This document shows, piece after piece, positions 40,231 to 49,452 of a stretch of 64,000 bases of DNA. Below the pieces are notes generated by a model. That model worked only from the letters and a program-made list of their open reading frames with translations, was not told the origin of the DNA and did no database searches. Numbering within the stretch: position 1 is the stretch's first letter; each line of letters starts with the position of its first letter. Source of the stretch: Anoxynatronum buryatiense (GTDB taxonomy: Bacteria; Bacillota; Clostridia; Peptostreptococcales; Tindalliaceae); contig NZ_FXUF01000004.1 in assembly GCF_900182905.1 (NCBI RefSeq), positions 186,001 through 250,000 on the forward strand, given 5' to 3'. Both the position numbers and the translations under genes were made by a program.

Positions 40231-41415
40231 ATGATCAGTCGGGAAAACGTGGTCACACTGGTATCGGACCTGGTAAAAATCTACAGCCCCTATTTCAGGG
40301 AAGATGAAGTGATGAAGTATACGTATGAGTGGTTGAGGGAGCGAGGCCTTGATGCCCAGTACCATCGGTATCACGAGAAAAAGGTGACCAATTTTAAGGG
40401 AACCAATGTGATCGGGCAGCTAAAGGGGAAAGACGAAGGGCCTAAGGTGCTGCTGAACGGCCATCTGGATACGGTGGAAATTTGCAAAGGATGGACCCGG
40501 GACCCTCTGGGGGCAACAGTGGAGGATGACAGGTTGTATGGGGTGGGCGCCCTGGATATGAAAGCGGGGTGTGCGGCCATTCTGTTGGCGGTGGAAGCCT
40601 TCTCAAAAACCGTTAAGGATTTCAATGGTGAAATCATCTATACCATGGTTTCTGATGAAGAAGGACCTTTTGGATTGGGAACGGATGCCCTGCTGCTGGA
40701 TGGGCATATTAATCACGTGGATGTGGCCCTGGTGACAGAGCCCAGCGGCAGTTTCACCGACAGTCCATTTCCCACCCTGTGTCTGGGGGCCAGAGGCGGT
40801 TGGAACTACACCGTCACCTTTCGGGGTCAAAGTGCCCATGCAGCTGACCCGGGAAAAGGGATAGATGCCATCACCGATGTCGCCAAAGTGTTGATGGAAC
40901 TGAAACAGGCGGCTTTTAAAGAGGATCCGAAACTGGGAACAGGGACCCTGGTTCCCATTGAAATCACCGGGGGCGGGGCGGCCTGCAGTGTGGCCGATGA
41001 AGCTTCATTCACTGTTTTTCGTCATACCGTAAGGGGGGAAGACCTCACCTGGCTGCGCCGGGAGGTGGACGAAGCGGTGAAGCGGGCCAACATCCAGTCC
41101 ACCTATACCATGAAATTCCGGGATGCCCCCCATCCTGATTCCGGGGGATTTCACCCTTATATTGTCTCAGAAAGCAATCCCTATACAAAAGTACTGAAGG
41201 GAACCATTCATGAGGTGACAGGTCAAACCCCTGCCATCACCTACTTCCCCAGCATTGGTGATTTCAATACCCTGGGTCACCGGGGGCAGATTCCCACCTA
41301 CGTCATCGGGCCTGCAGGAGAGCATTTTCATGGCCCGGACGAATATGTGGAAATCAGTTCGGTTGTCAAAACGGCTGAAATCATATATCTTTATTTAAAG
41401 GACATTCTGACATAA
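40231..41415 (+). CDS. M20 family metallohydrolase (peptidase/deacylase)
   Basis: The 394-residue protein has M20 di-zinc motifs: NGHLDTVE (metal His/Asp, about 76-83), GALDMKAG (bridging Asp, about 107-114), SDEEGPFG (catalytic Glu pair, about 143-150) and a C-terminal EHFHGPDEY with metal His. ATG 40231 follows AAAGGGG. Relatives act on N-acyl amino acids, dipeptides or succinyl-diaminopimelate, and the substrate here is open. An amidohydrolase and a regulator follow on the same strand. Confidence 0.88.
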   Translation: MISRENVVTLVSDLVKIYSPYFREDEVMKYTYEWLRERGLDAQYHRYHEKKVTNFKGTNVIGQLKGKDEGPKVLLNGHLDTVEICKGWTRDPLGATVEDDRLYGVGALDMKAGCAAILLAVEAFSKTVKDFNGEIIYTMVSDEEGPFGLGTDALLLDGHINHVDVALVTEPSGSFTDSPFPTLCLGARGGWNYTVTFRGQSAHAADPGKGIDAITDVAKVLMELKQAAFKEDPKLGTGTLVPIEITGGGAACSVADEASFTVFRHTVRGEDLTWLRREVDEAVKRANIQSTYTMKFRDAPHPDSGGFHPYIVSESNPYTKVLKGTIHEVTGQTPAITYFPSIGDFNTLGHRGQIPTYVIGPAGEHFHGPDEYVEISSVVKTAEIIYLYLKDILT

Positions 41416-41452
41416 CGGTTGAGATGGCGGGTGTCGGGTTGGAGGGGTGATG

Positions 41453-43057
41453 ATGAAAAACGACCGGTTGCTGTTCTTCAATGGGGAGATACTCACCCTG
41501 ACAGAAACCATGCCTCAGGCAGACTGGCTGCTGGTGGCTGATGGAAAAATTACAGCAGTGGGAAGGGGCAGCGAATGGGAGCGCTACCAGGCGGGCGCTA
41601 CTTCGGTGGATCTGGCGGGGCGAACCCTGATCCCGGGGCTGATTGACAGCCATGTACACTTGATGGAAACGGCCCTGAATGAAGTGGGAATCAATGTGGG
41701 GGCATGCGGCTCCGTTGATGAGATCATTGCCCACATCCGAAACAATCAGGGGCGGCATGCCTGGGGTAAACTCATTCACTGCGTTGGCCTTGAAGAAGTT
41801 AAACTGAAGGAAAAGCGGATGCCCACCCGCTTCGAACTGGATACGGTGATTACAGACAGAATGCTGTGGATCTCCAGCGTGGAATATCATGTGAGTGTGG
41901 TGAATACTCTGGGGTTACGGTGGCTCGACCTGCCCTTCAACCTGGAAGGGATTCAGCGGAATGAAGCCGGCGTTCCCACCGGTGTTCTCACAGGGCGGGC
42001 CAATTTCTTTGCCCGAAAGAAACTGCTGGGCCTTACCACCGATCAAACCCGGGAAAAAGGCGTGCGTCAGGTGTTGAGTCGGGCCATTGAAAAAGGCGTC
42101 ACCACCATCAATGCCATGGAAGGCGGGTTTCTTTTTCACGATCAGGATGCCCTCTATGTGCTTCGCAGTTTGGAAAAAATGCCCATTGACGTGGCATTTT
42201 TCTATCAGACCACCGATGTGGCCAAAGTGGTTGCTCTGGGACTGGATAAAATCGGCGGATGTATTTTTGTGGACGGTTCCTTTGGCGCACATACCGCTGC
42301 CCTTGATTATCCGTACAGCGACCGGGGAGAATCCATGGGAACCCTTTTTTTTCATTTTGAAGAAATTCGGGATTTTGTGAGCGAAAGCATGAAACACAAC
42401 TTGACGGTCACCCTTCACGCCATTGGCACCAGAGCCATTCGACTGGTGCTGGAAGCTTATCGGGAAGGAAGACGGCTGCATCCCTGCAGCACCAGCATTC
42501 TCCGTATCGAACACTTTGAGCTGCCCAATCAGGATCTCATCGAGCAGGCGGTACTGTTAAAGGTGATTCTATCCATGCAACCGGCCTATGAATACTTCTG
42601 GGGTGGTTCTGGAGGCATGTATGAAGAACGGTTGGGTGAACAGCGGCGGTGCCGCACCAATCCGCTGAAAACCTTATGGAAGCAAGGCTGCATCATAGCG
42701 GGCGGATCAGACAGCGATGTGACCCCCATCGACCCCCTGCTGGGCATCCATGCGGCGGTGAATCATCCCACGGAATCAGAGCGGCTTGCGCCTCTGGAAG
42801 CCCTGGCGATGTTTACCCTTAATGGAGCAAAAGCCATCGGTCAGCAAGGGGAAAAAGGAACCCTGGAAGTTGGACGCCTGGCAGATCTGTGCATTCTTGA
42901 AGAAAACCCACTCAGGGTTAACCCGGAGAAAATCAAAGATATTCAGGTGACAGCCACCATCAAAAAAGGAAAAATCCTGTTTGAGCGCGGCCTTCAATTG
43001 AACTCAGAGCCATTGAACTCACCACAAGGGAGCCTGAAAGTGAAGCTGGGGGGATAA
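41453..43057 (+). CDS. Amidohydrolase family protein (YtcJ-like)
   Basis: The 534-residue protein has N-terminal metal ligands in LIDSHVHL, a central catalytic region, and the C-terminal IAGGSDSDVTPIDPLLGIHAAVNH with the conserved Asp, as in amidohydrolase_3/YtcJ proteins. No signal peptide is seen. ATG 41453 has GGAGGGG 5-6 bases upstream; GTG 41447 and ATG 41450 overlap that site. Substrate is unknown. Four bases separate its stop from the BTAD regulator. Confidence 0.87.
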   Translation: MKNDRLLFFNGEILTLTETMPQADWLLVADGKITAVGRGSEWERYQAGATSVDLAGRTLIPGLIDSHVHLMETALNEVGINVGACGSVDEIIAHIRNNQGRHAWGKLIHCVGLEEVKLKEKRMPTRFELDTVITDRMLWISSVEYHVSVVNTLGLRWLDLPFNLEGIQRNEAGVPTGVLTGRANFFARKKLLGLTTDQTREKGVRQVLSRAIEKGVTTINAMEGGFLFHDQDALYVLRSLEKMPIDVAFFYQTTDVAKVVALGLDKIGGCIFVDGSFGAHTAALDYPYSDRGESMGTLFFHFEEIRDFVSESMKHNLTVTLHAIGTRAIRLVLEAYREGRRLHPCSTSILRIEHFELPNQDLIEQAVLLKVILSMQPAYEYFWGGSGGMYEERLGEQRRCRTNPLKTLWKQGCIIAGGSDSDVTPIDPLLGIHAAVNHPTESERLAPLEALAMFTLNGAKAIGQQGEKGTLEVGRLADLCILEENPLRVNPEKIKDIQVTATIKKGKILFERGLQLNSEPLNSPQGSLKVKLGG

Positions 43058-43060
43058 GCC

Positions 43061-44275
43061 TTGCTGGAACTACATTTTATGGGAGTACCCAGAGTGGTTG
43101 CCAATGAGACAGAGATCACAGGAACCCTCAGCAGCAAAGCCATTGGAATCCTGGCCTATCTGGTGGTAAACCGCAATGAACAGGTTGCCCGGGAACGCCT
43201 GGCATCCTTGTTCTGGTGCGACAGTGACCGAAAATCGGCAAAATACAATCTCCGATATGCCCTCTGGAGTATTAACCGGGAGTTCAGAGCCAGGGGAATT
43301 GTCACAGATTTTTTGCATCAGGAAGATAAAGAGCACTGCATGCTGCTGGAAAACCATTGTTGGAACAGCGATGTGATCATGCTGGAAAACGGCCCCAGAG
43401 ATCAATGGGAAGGGGCGGTTCACTATCGGGGGGAATTTCTTCAAGACATCCCCATTAAAGGAAATCCGGAACTGGACAACTGGATTATCTGTGAAAGGGA
43501 ACGGATGCAGCGGATCTTTTTTGGCAGAGTGAGCCAACAGGCAGAGGTACATCAGGAAAAAGGAGATTATGCCAGTGCCATCGGCGGTGTGGAGAGCCTG
43601 CTGGCCATGAATCCACTGCAGGAGGATTTGCATCTGAAACTCATGGAACTCTATTTCAAAAATCAGCAGCGGGTGCAGGCCATCCAGCAGTATCATAAAT
43701 GCCGGGATATTCTCCGGCGGGAACTGAACATCAGCCCCATGCCAGAAATGAAAGCCTTCTTCCAGCAGATTCTGCAAGAAGAATCCACCGGTACGTTAAG
43801 GGTGCAGAGCGGTGCAACAAAGGCATGGGAAGCAGAAAAAACAACAAAGGCTAACGAAAAAGAAAAAACAAGAGCAGAAAAAAAGACAAGAGAATCAGAA
43901 AAGTCAGAGGCAGAAGAAAGAGCAGAGGCAGAAGAAAGGGCAGGAGCAGAGGACTATGAAGGGCTGCCATATGACGGGTTATCTGCTTTGGTGGAAACCA
44001 TTGACCGACAACACCCCCAGGTTATTGATGCGCTGCCCCCCGCCTGCTTTGACGAAATTTCCAAGCTGCTCATCAACCGGCGGGTGACAGGCGTTGCCCT
44101 GTCGCCGGAAATCCAGCGGTTGCGCATCTACAAGGCGGTGGCCCAGCTGCTTGATCAAGTCTGCCTGAAAGAAGCCCCCCTCAATCTGGAGGGCCTGGAA
44201 ATGTCGGACAGGCTGTCGGCTGAATTTCTGAAATGGTACCAGCGCCGGTTGACGGTGCGAGATTCCCGTGATTAA
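43061..44275 (+). CDS. BTAD-type (SARP-like) transcriptional regulator
   Basis: The 404-residue protein starts at TTG. An N-terminal OmpR-like winged helix (about residues 1-90, SSKAIGILAYLVVNRNEQVARERLASLFW) is followed by a bacterial transcriptional activation domain of TPR-like helices (about 95-240, LLAMNPLQEDLHLKLMELYFKNQQRVQAIQQYHKCRDIL). A Lys/Glu-rich linker (about 255-300) leads to an unrecognised C-terminal domain of about 100 residues. It probably controls the amidohydrolase/M20 genes. Its stop overlaps the stop of the convergent phosphoesterase gene. Confidence 0.83.
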   Translation: MLELHFMGVPRVVANETEITGTLSSKAIGILAYLVVNRNEQVARERLASLFWCDSDRKSAKYNLRYALWSINREFRARGIVTDFLHQEDKEHCMLLENHCWNSDVIMLENGPRDQWEGAVHYRGEFLQDIPIKGNPELDNWIICERERMQRIFFGRVSQQAEVHQEKGDYASAIGGVESLLAMNPLQEDLHLKLMELYFKNQQRVQAIQQYHKCRDILRRELNISPMPEMKAFFQQILQEESTGTLRVQSGATKAWEAEKTTKANEKEKTRAEKKTRESEKSEAEERAEAEERAGAEDYEGLPYDGLSALVETIDRQHPQVIDALPPACFDEISKLLINRRVTGVALSPEIQRLRIYKAVAQLLDQVCLKEAPLNLEGLEMSDRLSAEFLKWYQRRLTVRDSRD

Positions 44276-45084
44276 AGGGGAAAAATCACATCGCCCAAAT
44301 GTCGGGGGCGGGAGTAAAGGTAAACGGGTGTCACCATGAAGTCGGTTTCAAGTAGATCAATGAGCTGATAGCCAGGGTTCTCTTCAAAAAGAACCTGGCC
44401 GTCAGCTTTATTTTTGCCGCAAAAAGACAGGCTGGGAGCAGTGGTGTAGGGTTTGCCGGCAAAGGTACCCTGAAACTGATGGTGGGTGTGTCCGCACAGA
44501 ATGCCTTCGATGCGGCTGTTTTCAACAAGTGATTCAAAGGTTTTACCAAAGGAAGCCGGCGGAATGGAGGCTTGTTCGGGGAGCAGGTGATGATGGCACA
44601 CCAATAGCAGGCGCCGATGGCCTGCATGCCGCAGCTGCTGCTCCAGCCAATAAACCTGACATTCCGAAATGTGCCCGTGGGGAGCGCCGGGGGCTGCGTT
44701 GTCCAGTGACAGAATGCGAAAGTCTTTCAGGTCCAGCACATCATGATAGGGGGCATCGGCCCCGGGCCTGCCGGCATCAAGCAATCCCCACCCCTGGCGA
44801 AAAGCCGGCTTATGGTCATGATTGCCCAGGGTAACAATGAGGGGAAGACCCTGTAACAGCGACGCCAGGGCTGTTTTCAGCTGCCGGTAGTCTGAAGCAT
44901 CACCCGTTTCAGTGAGATCACCGGAAATCACCACCCCGTCCAGCAGGTTGCGGTCAACCTGACGAAAGCAGTGTTCCAAATGATCCAGGGGGGATGTCAT
45001 TTTTGCCAGGGCATCCAGATAGGTGCTGTGATGCCGGGGGTAGTGCCGCCGAAAATGAATATCAGAGAGGTGTAGAAGTCGCAT
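44272..45084 (-). CDS. Calcineurin-like metallophosphoesterase
   Basis: The 270-residue protein has the metallophosphoesterase signature in order: DIHF (about 8-11), GDLTETG (about 55-61), GNHDHK (about 86-91), CHHHLLPEQ and GHTHHQ. The pattern resembles class III cyclic-nucleotide phosphodiesterases (CpdA-like), but many substrates are possible. It overlaps the upstream PHP gene by 23 bases and is the last gene of the transporter operon. Confidence 0.88.
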   Translation of the reverse strand: MRLLHLSDIHFRRHYPRHHSTYLDALAKMTSPLDHLEHCFRQVDRNLLDGVVISGDLTETGDASDYRQLKTALASLLQGLPLIVTLGNHDHKPAFRQGWGLLDAGRPGADAPYHDVLDLKDFRILSLDNAAPGAPHGHISECQVYWLEQQLRHAGHRRLLLVCHHHLLPEQASIPPASFGKTFESLVENSRIEGILCGHTHHQFQGTFAGKPYTTAPSLSFCGKNKADGQVLFEENPGYQLIDLLETDFMVTPVYLYSRPRHLGDVIFPL

Positions 45085-45832
45085 GAGATTCCTTCCTTAT
45101 ATGACCGGCGCCGTTTGTGGAGAATCGACGAAGGCAGCGCCTGAATTTTTCAACAGAGGTGTTGGCCACCAGTTCCCCGGGAAAGTCCATGGCTTCAAGT
45201 AATGAAAGCACGCACTGAAAATCTCCCACTGCCGACCGGTAATGGGCATCGGAACCCAGCACGACGGGTACCTGGTACTGCTGGCACAGGGTGAGCATGG
45301 TGACGAGGTTTTCCCGGGTGTTCAGCCGGTAGTGGGCTGATTTCAGGGAGGCATTGTTCACTTCCAGCAGCACTCCGGTTTCTTTGGCTTCCTTCACCAG
45401 GGCTTCAAAATCGACGGGTACCCGGCCGTCATCCGGGTGGCCGATGATGTCCACATAGGGGCAATTCATGGCAGCCAGGTAAGCCCGGGTATTGTCTTTT
45501 CGGGTGCCGGGGGTGGTGCACATTTCATGATAGCTGGCGATGCAGAGATCCTGCTTTTCCAGCACTTCTTCAGGCATATCCAGTTTTCCGTGACGGTCCA
45601 TGATGTTCAGCTCCACGCCGTAAAGCATGGAAACCCCCGCTATTTCCCGGTCAAGCACATGGTAATTCATAAAATGCAGCAAATGGGGAGAATCCATGAG
45701 GCCGGGAGCGTGGTCAGTGATGCACAGCATGGATAATCCCCGCTGTGCCGCTGCGGCGGCCAGCTCGTCAACGGTGGAGTAGGCATGGGAACTGGCAATG
45801 GTATGAGTGTGGGTATCCACGGCAATCTTCAA
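45062..45832 (-). CDS. PHP domain phosphatase (YcdX-like)
   Basis: The 256-residue protein carries PHP metal ligands: DTHTHT at residues 6-11, ITDHAPG (about 38-44), GVELNIMD, SYHEMC, GHPDDGR and LGSDAHYR. The length and layout match YcdX-type phosphatases. It overlaps the permease upstream by 4 bases and the next phosphoesterase by 23, so it is translationally coupled to the transporter. Confidence 0.88.
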   Translation of the reverse strand: MKIAVDTHTHTIASSHAYSTVDELAAAAAQRGLSMLCITDHAPGLMDSPHLLHFMNYHVLDREIAGVSMLYGVELNIMDRHGKLDMPEEVLEKQDLCIASYHEMCTTPGTRKDNTRAYLAAMNCPYVDIIGHPDDGRVPVDFEALVKEAKETGVLLEVNNASLKSAHYRLNTRENLVTMLTLCQQYQVPVVLGSDAHYRSAVGDFQCVLSLLEAMDFPGELVANTSVEKFRRCLRRFSTNGAGHIRKESHATSTPL

Positions 45833-46758
45833 TGTAGGAGGGCCTCCTTTGCTTTTTTCTTTTTGTGCTGGGTGTAAAGGTGAAAGGCAATGAGGGCAAT
45901 GATGGTGGCAGCATAGGGAATGGAGAAAGTCATTTGGGTTTTCAGAGCAGTATTTTGCAGGGCATTCCCCACCGCCTGGCTAAAACCGAAGAAGCCGCAG
46001 GAAAGGAGAACGCCCAGCGGATGGGATTGACCCAGGGTGTTGGCGGCCAGGGCAATATAGCCTCTGCCGGAGGTGATGTTCTGAATAAAGAGGGTCACGG
46101 TTCCCATGGAAAGGAGACACCCGCCAAGACCGCACAAAAGACCGGAAAAGGTGATGGTGAGAAGCTGCCAGCGTTCCACAGGGGTTCCCAGGCTTCGGGC
46201 GGCCTCCGGGTTAATGCCCACCGCACGGAGACGAAAACCGGGGACGGTTTTGTACAAAAAGACATATAAAAGGCCTGCCAGTCCAAAGGCCAGATAATCC
46301 AGGGGCGTTAAGCCCGAAAAAAGCGTGCCAATGAAGGGGATGCGGCTCACACCGGGAAGGGTGATTTTGGGAAGACTCACCAGACTGGGGTGGGTAAAGA
46401 CGCCTTTGGTGTTGAAAATAATCGACAGGAGATAGGTGGTGGCGGCGGTCATCAGCGTGTTGGCCGCCAGGCCTGCCACCACGGCAGACGCTTTCAGGTG
46501 AACCACGCAGAATCCCACCAGCCCGCAAACCGCCATGCCGCTCACAGCTCCGGCCGCCACCGACAGCCAAACACTGCCGGTGTAATAGTTGGCCACGATG
46601 CTGAAAAAAGCACCAGCAATCATGGCACCTTCCAGCGCGATGTTAAAGAGCTTCACCCGGGTACAGAGAGCGGCGGCCAGGGTAACCAGTAAAATGGGTG
46701 TGGTCATGCGGATGGTTGAATTGGCCAGTACGGCCAGGTATTCAGGGCTGAGATTCAT
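45829..46758 (-). CDS. ABC transporter permease 2, BMP/nucleoside-type
   Basis: This 309-residue protein has 8-10 membrane helices. The segment LFNIALEGAMIAGAFFSI and the later GINPEAARSLGTPVERWQ loop are typical of BPD_transp_2 permeases for simple sugars and nucleosides. ATG 46758 with AAGGAGG upstream replaces the long extension from 46827. It overlaps permease 1 by 17 bases. Confidence 0.9.
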   Translation of the reverse strand: MNLSPEYLAVLANSTIRMTTPILLVTLAAALCTRVKLFNIALEGAMIAGAFFSIVANYYTGSVWLSVAAGAVSGMAVCGLVGFCVVHLKASAVVAGLAANTLMTAATTYLLSIIFNTKGVFTHPSLVSLPKITLPGVSRIPFIGTLFSGLTPLDYLAFGLAGLLYVFLYKTVPGFRLRAVGINPEAARSLGTPVERWQLLTITFSGLLCGLGGCLLSMGTVTLFIQNITSGRGYIALAANTLGQSHPLGVLLSCGFFGFSQAVGNALQNTALKTQMTFSIPYAATIIALIAFHLYTQHKKKKAKEALLH

Positions 46759-47872
46759 GGAGATCGCCTCCTTCCGGGGGTGTGTATGGCGCTGGTGACG
46801 CATGCCTTTTTCGAACCGCCACCACAAATCGGGCAGTGATGAGCAGGGTAATCACACTTTGAATAATGGTGGTCACCTCGCTGGGTACGCCCATACTCCG
46901 TTCAATGGCACCGCCGCCGGTGGTGAGCCCGGCGAGAAAAATGCTGCTGAAAAAGATGCCCACGGGATGATTGTTGGCCATGAGGGAAGCGATGATGCCG
47001 CTCCAGGCGTAGCCGGGAGAGGTGATCATGCCGTCCACGTACCGAAAGCGGGCTCCCAGCACTTCGCAGGCGCCTCCCAGCCCTGCCAGCGCCCCGCTGA
47101 GCAGCAGAACGCCGTACATCATGCGCCGGCTGTTGATACCCCCGTACTCAGCGAAACGGGGATTTAATCCACCCATGCGGGCGCGATAGCCAAAGGTGGT
47201 TTTTTTCATAATGAAAAGGATGGCGATGACGGTGATCAGGGCAATCACAAACCCCCAGTGAACCGTATAGCCGGTGAAGATGCGGGGGAGAATGCCGGAT
47301 TCAATTCGCTGGGTCTGAATGGCAGAGGCATCGGCACCAAAGGGATCCTTCACCAGGTAAGTGGTGGTGTAAGAGGCAATGTAGTCGGCAATGTAGTTCA
47401 GCATGAGGGTGACAATCAACAGGTAGAGCTTGAATCGGTCACTGATCCAGGCAGCCAGCAGGGAATAGAGCATGCCGCCCAGCATGCCACAGAGAAGGGA
47501 CAGGGTGATGACCCACAAAGGCGGCCCTGTGAAGCGCACCGCCGCCTGGGAACACACCAGGGCGCCCAGAATCATTTGACCGGAAGCCCCCAGGCTGGGG
47601 TAACCTGACCCCCAGGCTAGGGCCGCCGCCAGCCCGGCAAAAATAATGGGCGTGGCCCGGGTGAGGGTGGTGGTGAGATAATAGGCTGATCCAAAACCGC
47701 CCTTAAGCATGCTGCCGATAGCTGTCAGGGGATGAAAACCGGATAGGGCAATCACCATGCCGCCAACGACCAGGCCTGCAAAAATGGCCAGGGCAGGCTG
47801 TTTTAAGTCGCCGGCAAAGCGGCGCAGCCAGTGACGCAGGGATTCGTTACCCAAGGGCTGTTTGTGGTGCAT
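46742..47872 (-). CDS. ABC transporter permease 1, BMP/nucleoside-type
   Basis: The 376-residue membrane protein contains LAWGSGYPSLGASGQMILGAL (BPD_transp_2 family) and the cytosolic coupling segment GLNPRFAEYGGINSRRMMYG. ATG 47872 follows GGGAGGA; the ATG at 47914 does not have such a site. It overlaps the ATPase gene by 26 bases. Confidence 0.9.
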   Translation of the reverse strand: MHHKQPLGNESLRHWLRRFAGDLKQPALAIFAGLVVGGMVIALSGFHPLTAIGSMLKGGFGSAYYLTTTLTRATPIIFAGLAAALAWGSGYPSLGASGQMILGALVCSQAAVRFTGPPLWVITLSLLCGMLGGMLYSLLAAWISDRFKLYLLIVTLMLNYIADYIASYTTTYLVKDPFGADASAIQTQRIESGILPRIFTGYTVHWGFVIALITVIAILFIMKKTTFGYRARMGGLNPRFAEYGGINSRRMMYGVLLLSGALAGLGGACEVLGARFRYVDGMITSPGYAWSGIIASLMANNHPVGIFFSSIFLAGLTTGGGAIERSMGVPSEVTTIIQSVITLLITARFVVAVRKRHASPAPYTPPEGGDLHESQP

Positions 47873-49370
47873 GGCGGTTTCCTCCCAACATATAGAGTCC
47901 CAGGGTTTTTTCATCGACTTCGCCCCTGATAAATTCGCCGTTCAGGCGGCCTTCAAACATCACATAGATCCGATCGCACAGGTCCATGATTTCCGACAAC
48001 TCGGAGGATACCAGGAGCACGCCGTCTCCCTGGTCCCGCTTCTCAATCAATTGCCCATGAATGTACTCCATGGCACCGATGTCAATGCCCCGGGTGGGTT
48101 CGCAGGCAATGAGCACCGGCGTCTTTCGCGCGATTTCACGGGCGGCAATCAGCTTTTGGGCATTGCCGCCGGATAGAGAAGCCATCTGCTGAAAAAGGGA
48201 CGCGGCTTTCACACCATATCCTTGAATGAGATGCGCCGCATGGGCGTTCACCTGACGCAGGTTTAAAATGCCCCTGCGGCTGAAGGGGGGGCGGCCTTCG
48301 GCCCCCACCAGGGCATTTTCTGCCAGGGTGGCGGCGGGGGCACTTCCCCAGGCGTAACGGTCTTCGGGAATGTGGGCGAGGCCGGCTTCCCGAATGGTTC
48401 CGGCAGAAGCCCGGGTCACATCGGTGCCGTTCAGCATCACCTGACCAGCGTCATAAGCCTGAAGTCCTGCGAGGCATCGAATCAGTTCAGACTGGCCATT
48501 GCCGGAAACGCCGGCGATGCCAACGATTTCTCCCTGGCGAAGCTGCAGGTGAATGTCGTGAAGGGTGATGGTGCCCGGTTCGCCTTTCAGAGATAACCCT
48601 GCCACTTCCAGTAAGGGATTGCCCACGGCGGGGGGCGTCATGCGGCGGGTGGGAATCTGCCGGCCCACCATTTCATAGGACATTTTTTCAAGGGAGGTTT
48701 CTGATGTATCCGATGCGGAAATTACCCGCCCATCCCGCATCACCACCACTCGGTGCGCCACAGCCATCACTTCATGAAGCTTGTGGGTGATGAGAATAAT
48801 GCTTTTGCCAAGGCGGCTCAGTTGATCCATGGTTTTCAGCAGGTCTTCCACTTCCAGTGGTGTCAGAACAGCAGAGGGCTCATCAAAAATGATGATGTGG
48901 GCATCCTGATAGAGGATTTTTAAGATTTCGATGCGTTGCTGAAGACCTACAGGGCAGTCATCCACCACTGCCTGGGGATCAACGGGGAGGTGATAGCGCT
49001 GGGAAAGCTCTCTGACCAGGGCCTGATTCCGGCGGTGATCCATGAACAGCCCTTTACGGGTTTCCTTTCGATAGACTACGTTTTCGGCAACGGTCATGGA
49101 ACCAAAGAGCATGAAATGCTGCTGCACCATGCCGATGCCCTGTGCCATGGCATCTGACGGGCGATGAAACACCACCTGCCGGTCATTGAGACAGATCGTG
49201 CCGCTGTCTGGCTGTTCCAGCCCATAGAGTATTTTCATCAGGGTGGATTTGCCGGCACCGTTTTCGCCCACGATGGCCAGAATTTCACCCTTGTGCAGTT
49301 CAATGCTCACCTGGTCATTGGCGGTCACCGGGCCGTAGGACTTGGATATCTGATGCATACGTAACAGCAT
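47847..49370 (-). CDS. ABC transporter ATPase, duplicated (BMP/nucleoside-type)
   Basis: The 507-residue protein has two ATPase domains. The first has Walker [10 protein letters not shown], and the second has GVSGNGQSE in place of a full Walker A, with signature [15 protein letters not shown], as in sugar/nucleoside importers (RbsA/NupO-like). ATG 49370 ([13 protein letters not shown]) follows GAAGGTGG; a longer frame from 49532 adds 54 unrelated residues. Confidence 0.92.
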   Translation of the reverse strand: MLLRMHQISKSYGPVTANDQVSIELHKGEILAIVGENGAGKSTLMKILYGLEQPDSGTICLNDRQVVFHRPSDAMAQGIGMVQQHFMLFGSMTVAENVVYRKETRKGLFMDHRRNQALVRELSQRYHLPVDPQAVVDDCPVGLQQRIEILKILYQDAHIIIFDEPSAVLTPLEVEDLLKTMDQLSRLGKSIILITHKLHEVMAVAHRVVVMRDGRVISASDTSETSLEKMSYEMVGRQIPTRRMTPPAVGNPLLEVAGLSLKGEPGTITLHDIHLQLRQGEIVGIAGVSGNGQSELIRCLAGLQAYDAGQVMLNGTDVTRASAGTIREAGLAHIPEDRYAWGSAPAATLAENALVGAEGRPPFSRRGILNLRQVNAHAAHLIQGYGVKAASLFQQMASLSGGNAQKLIAAREIARKTPVLIACEPTRGIDIGAMEYIHGQLIEKRDQGDGVLLVSSELSEIMDLCDRIYVMFEGRLNGEFIRGEVDEKTLGLYMLGGNRHAPQTALG

Positions 49371-49452
49371 GGGAGCACCACCTTCAGAAAAGTAAAGAAG
49401 CAAGCGGGAGCCGCCGGAGCGATTCCCGCTGAGAGGAGTCATTGACGAACCG

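Noticed and set aside
40231-41415. YgeY-type selenium-linked hydrolase
   Set aside because: General M20 motifs match, but the N-terminal IPSESC-type segment I associate with YgeY is absent. It is left as an M20 hydrolase.
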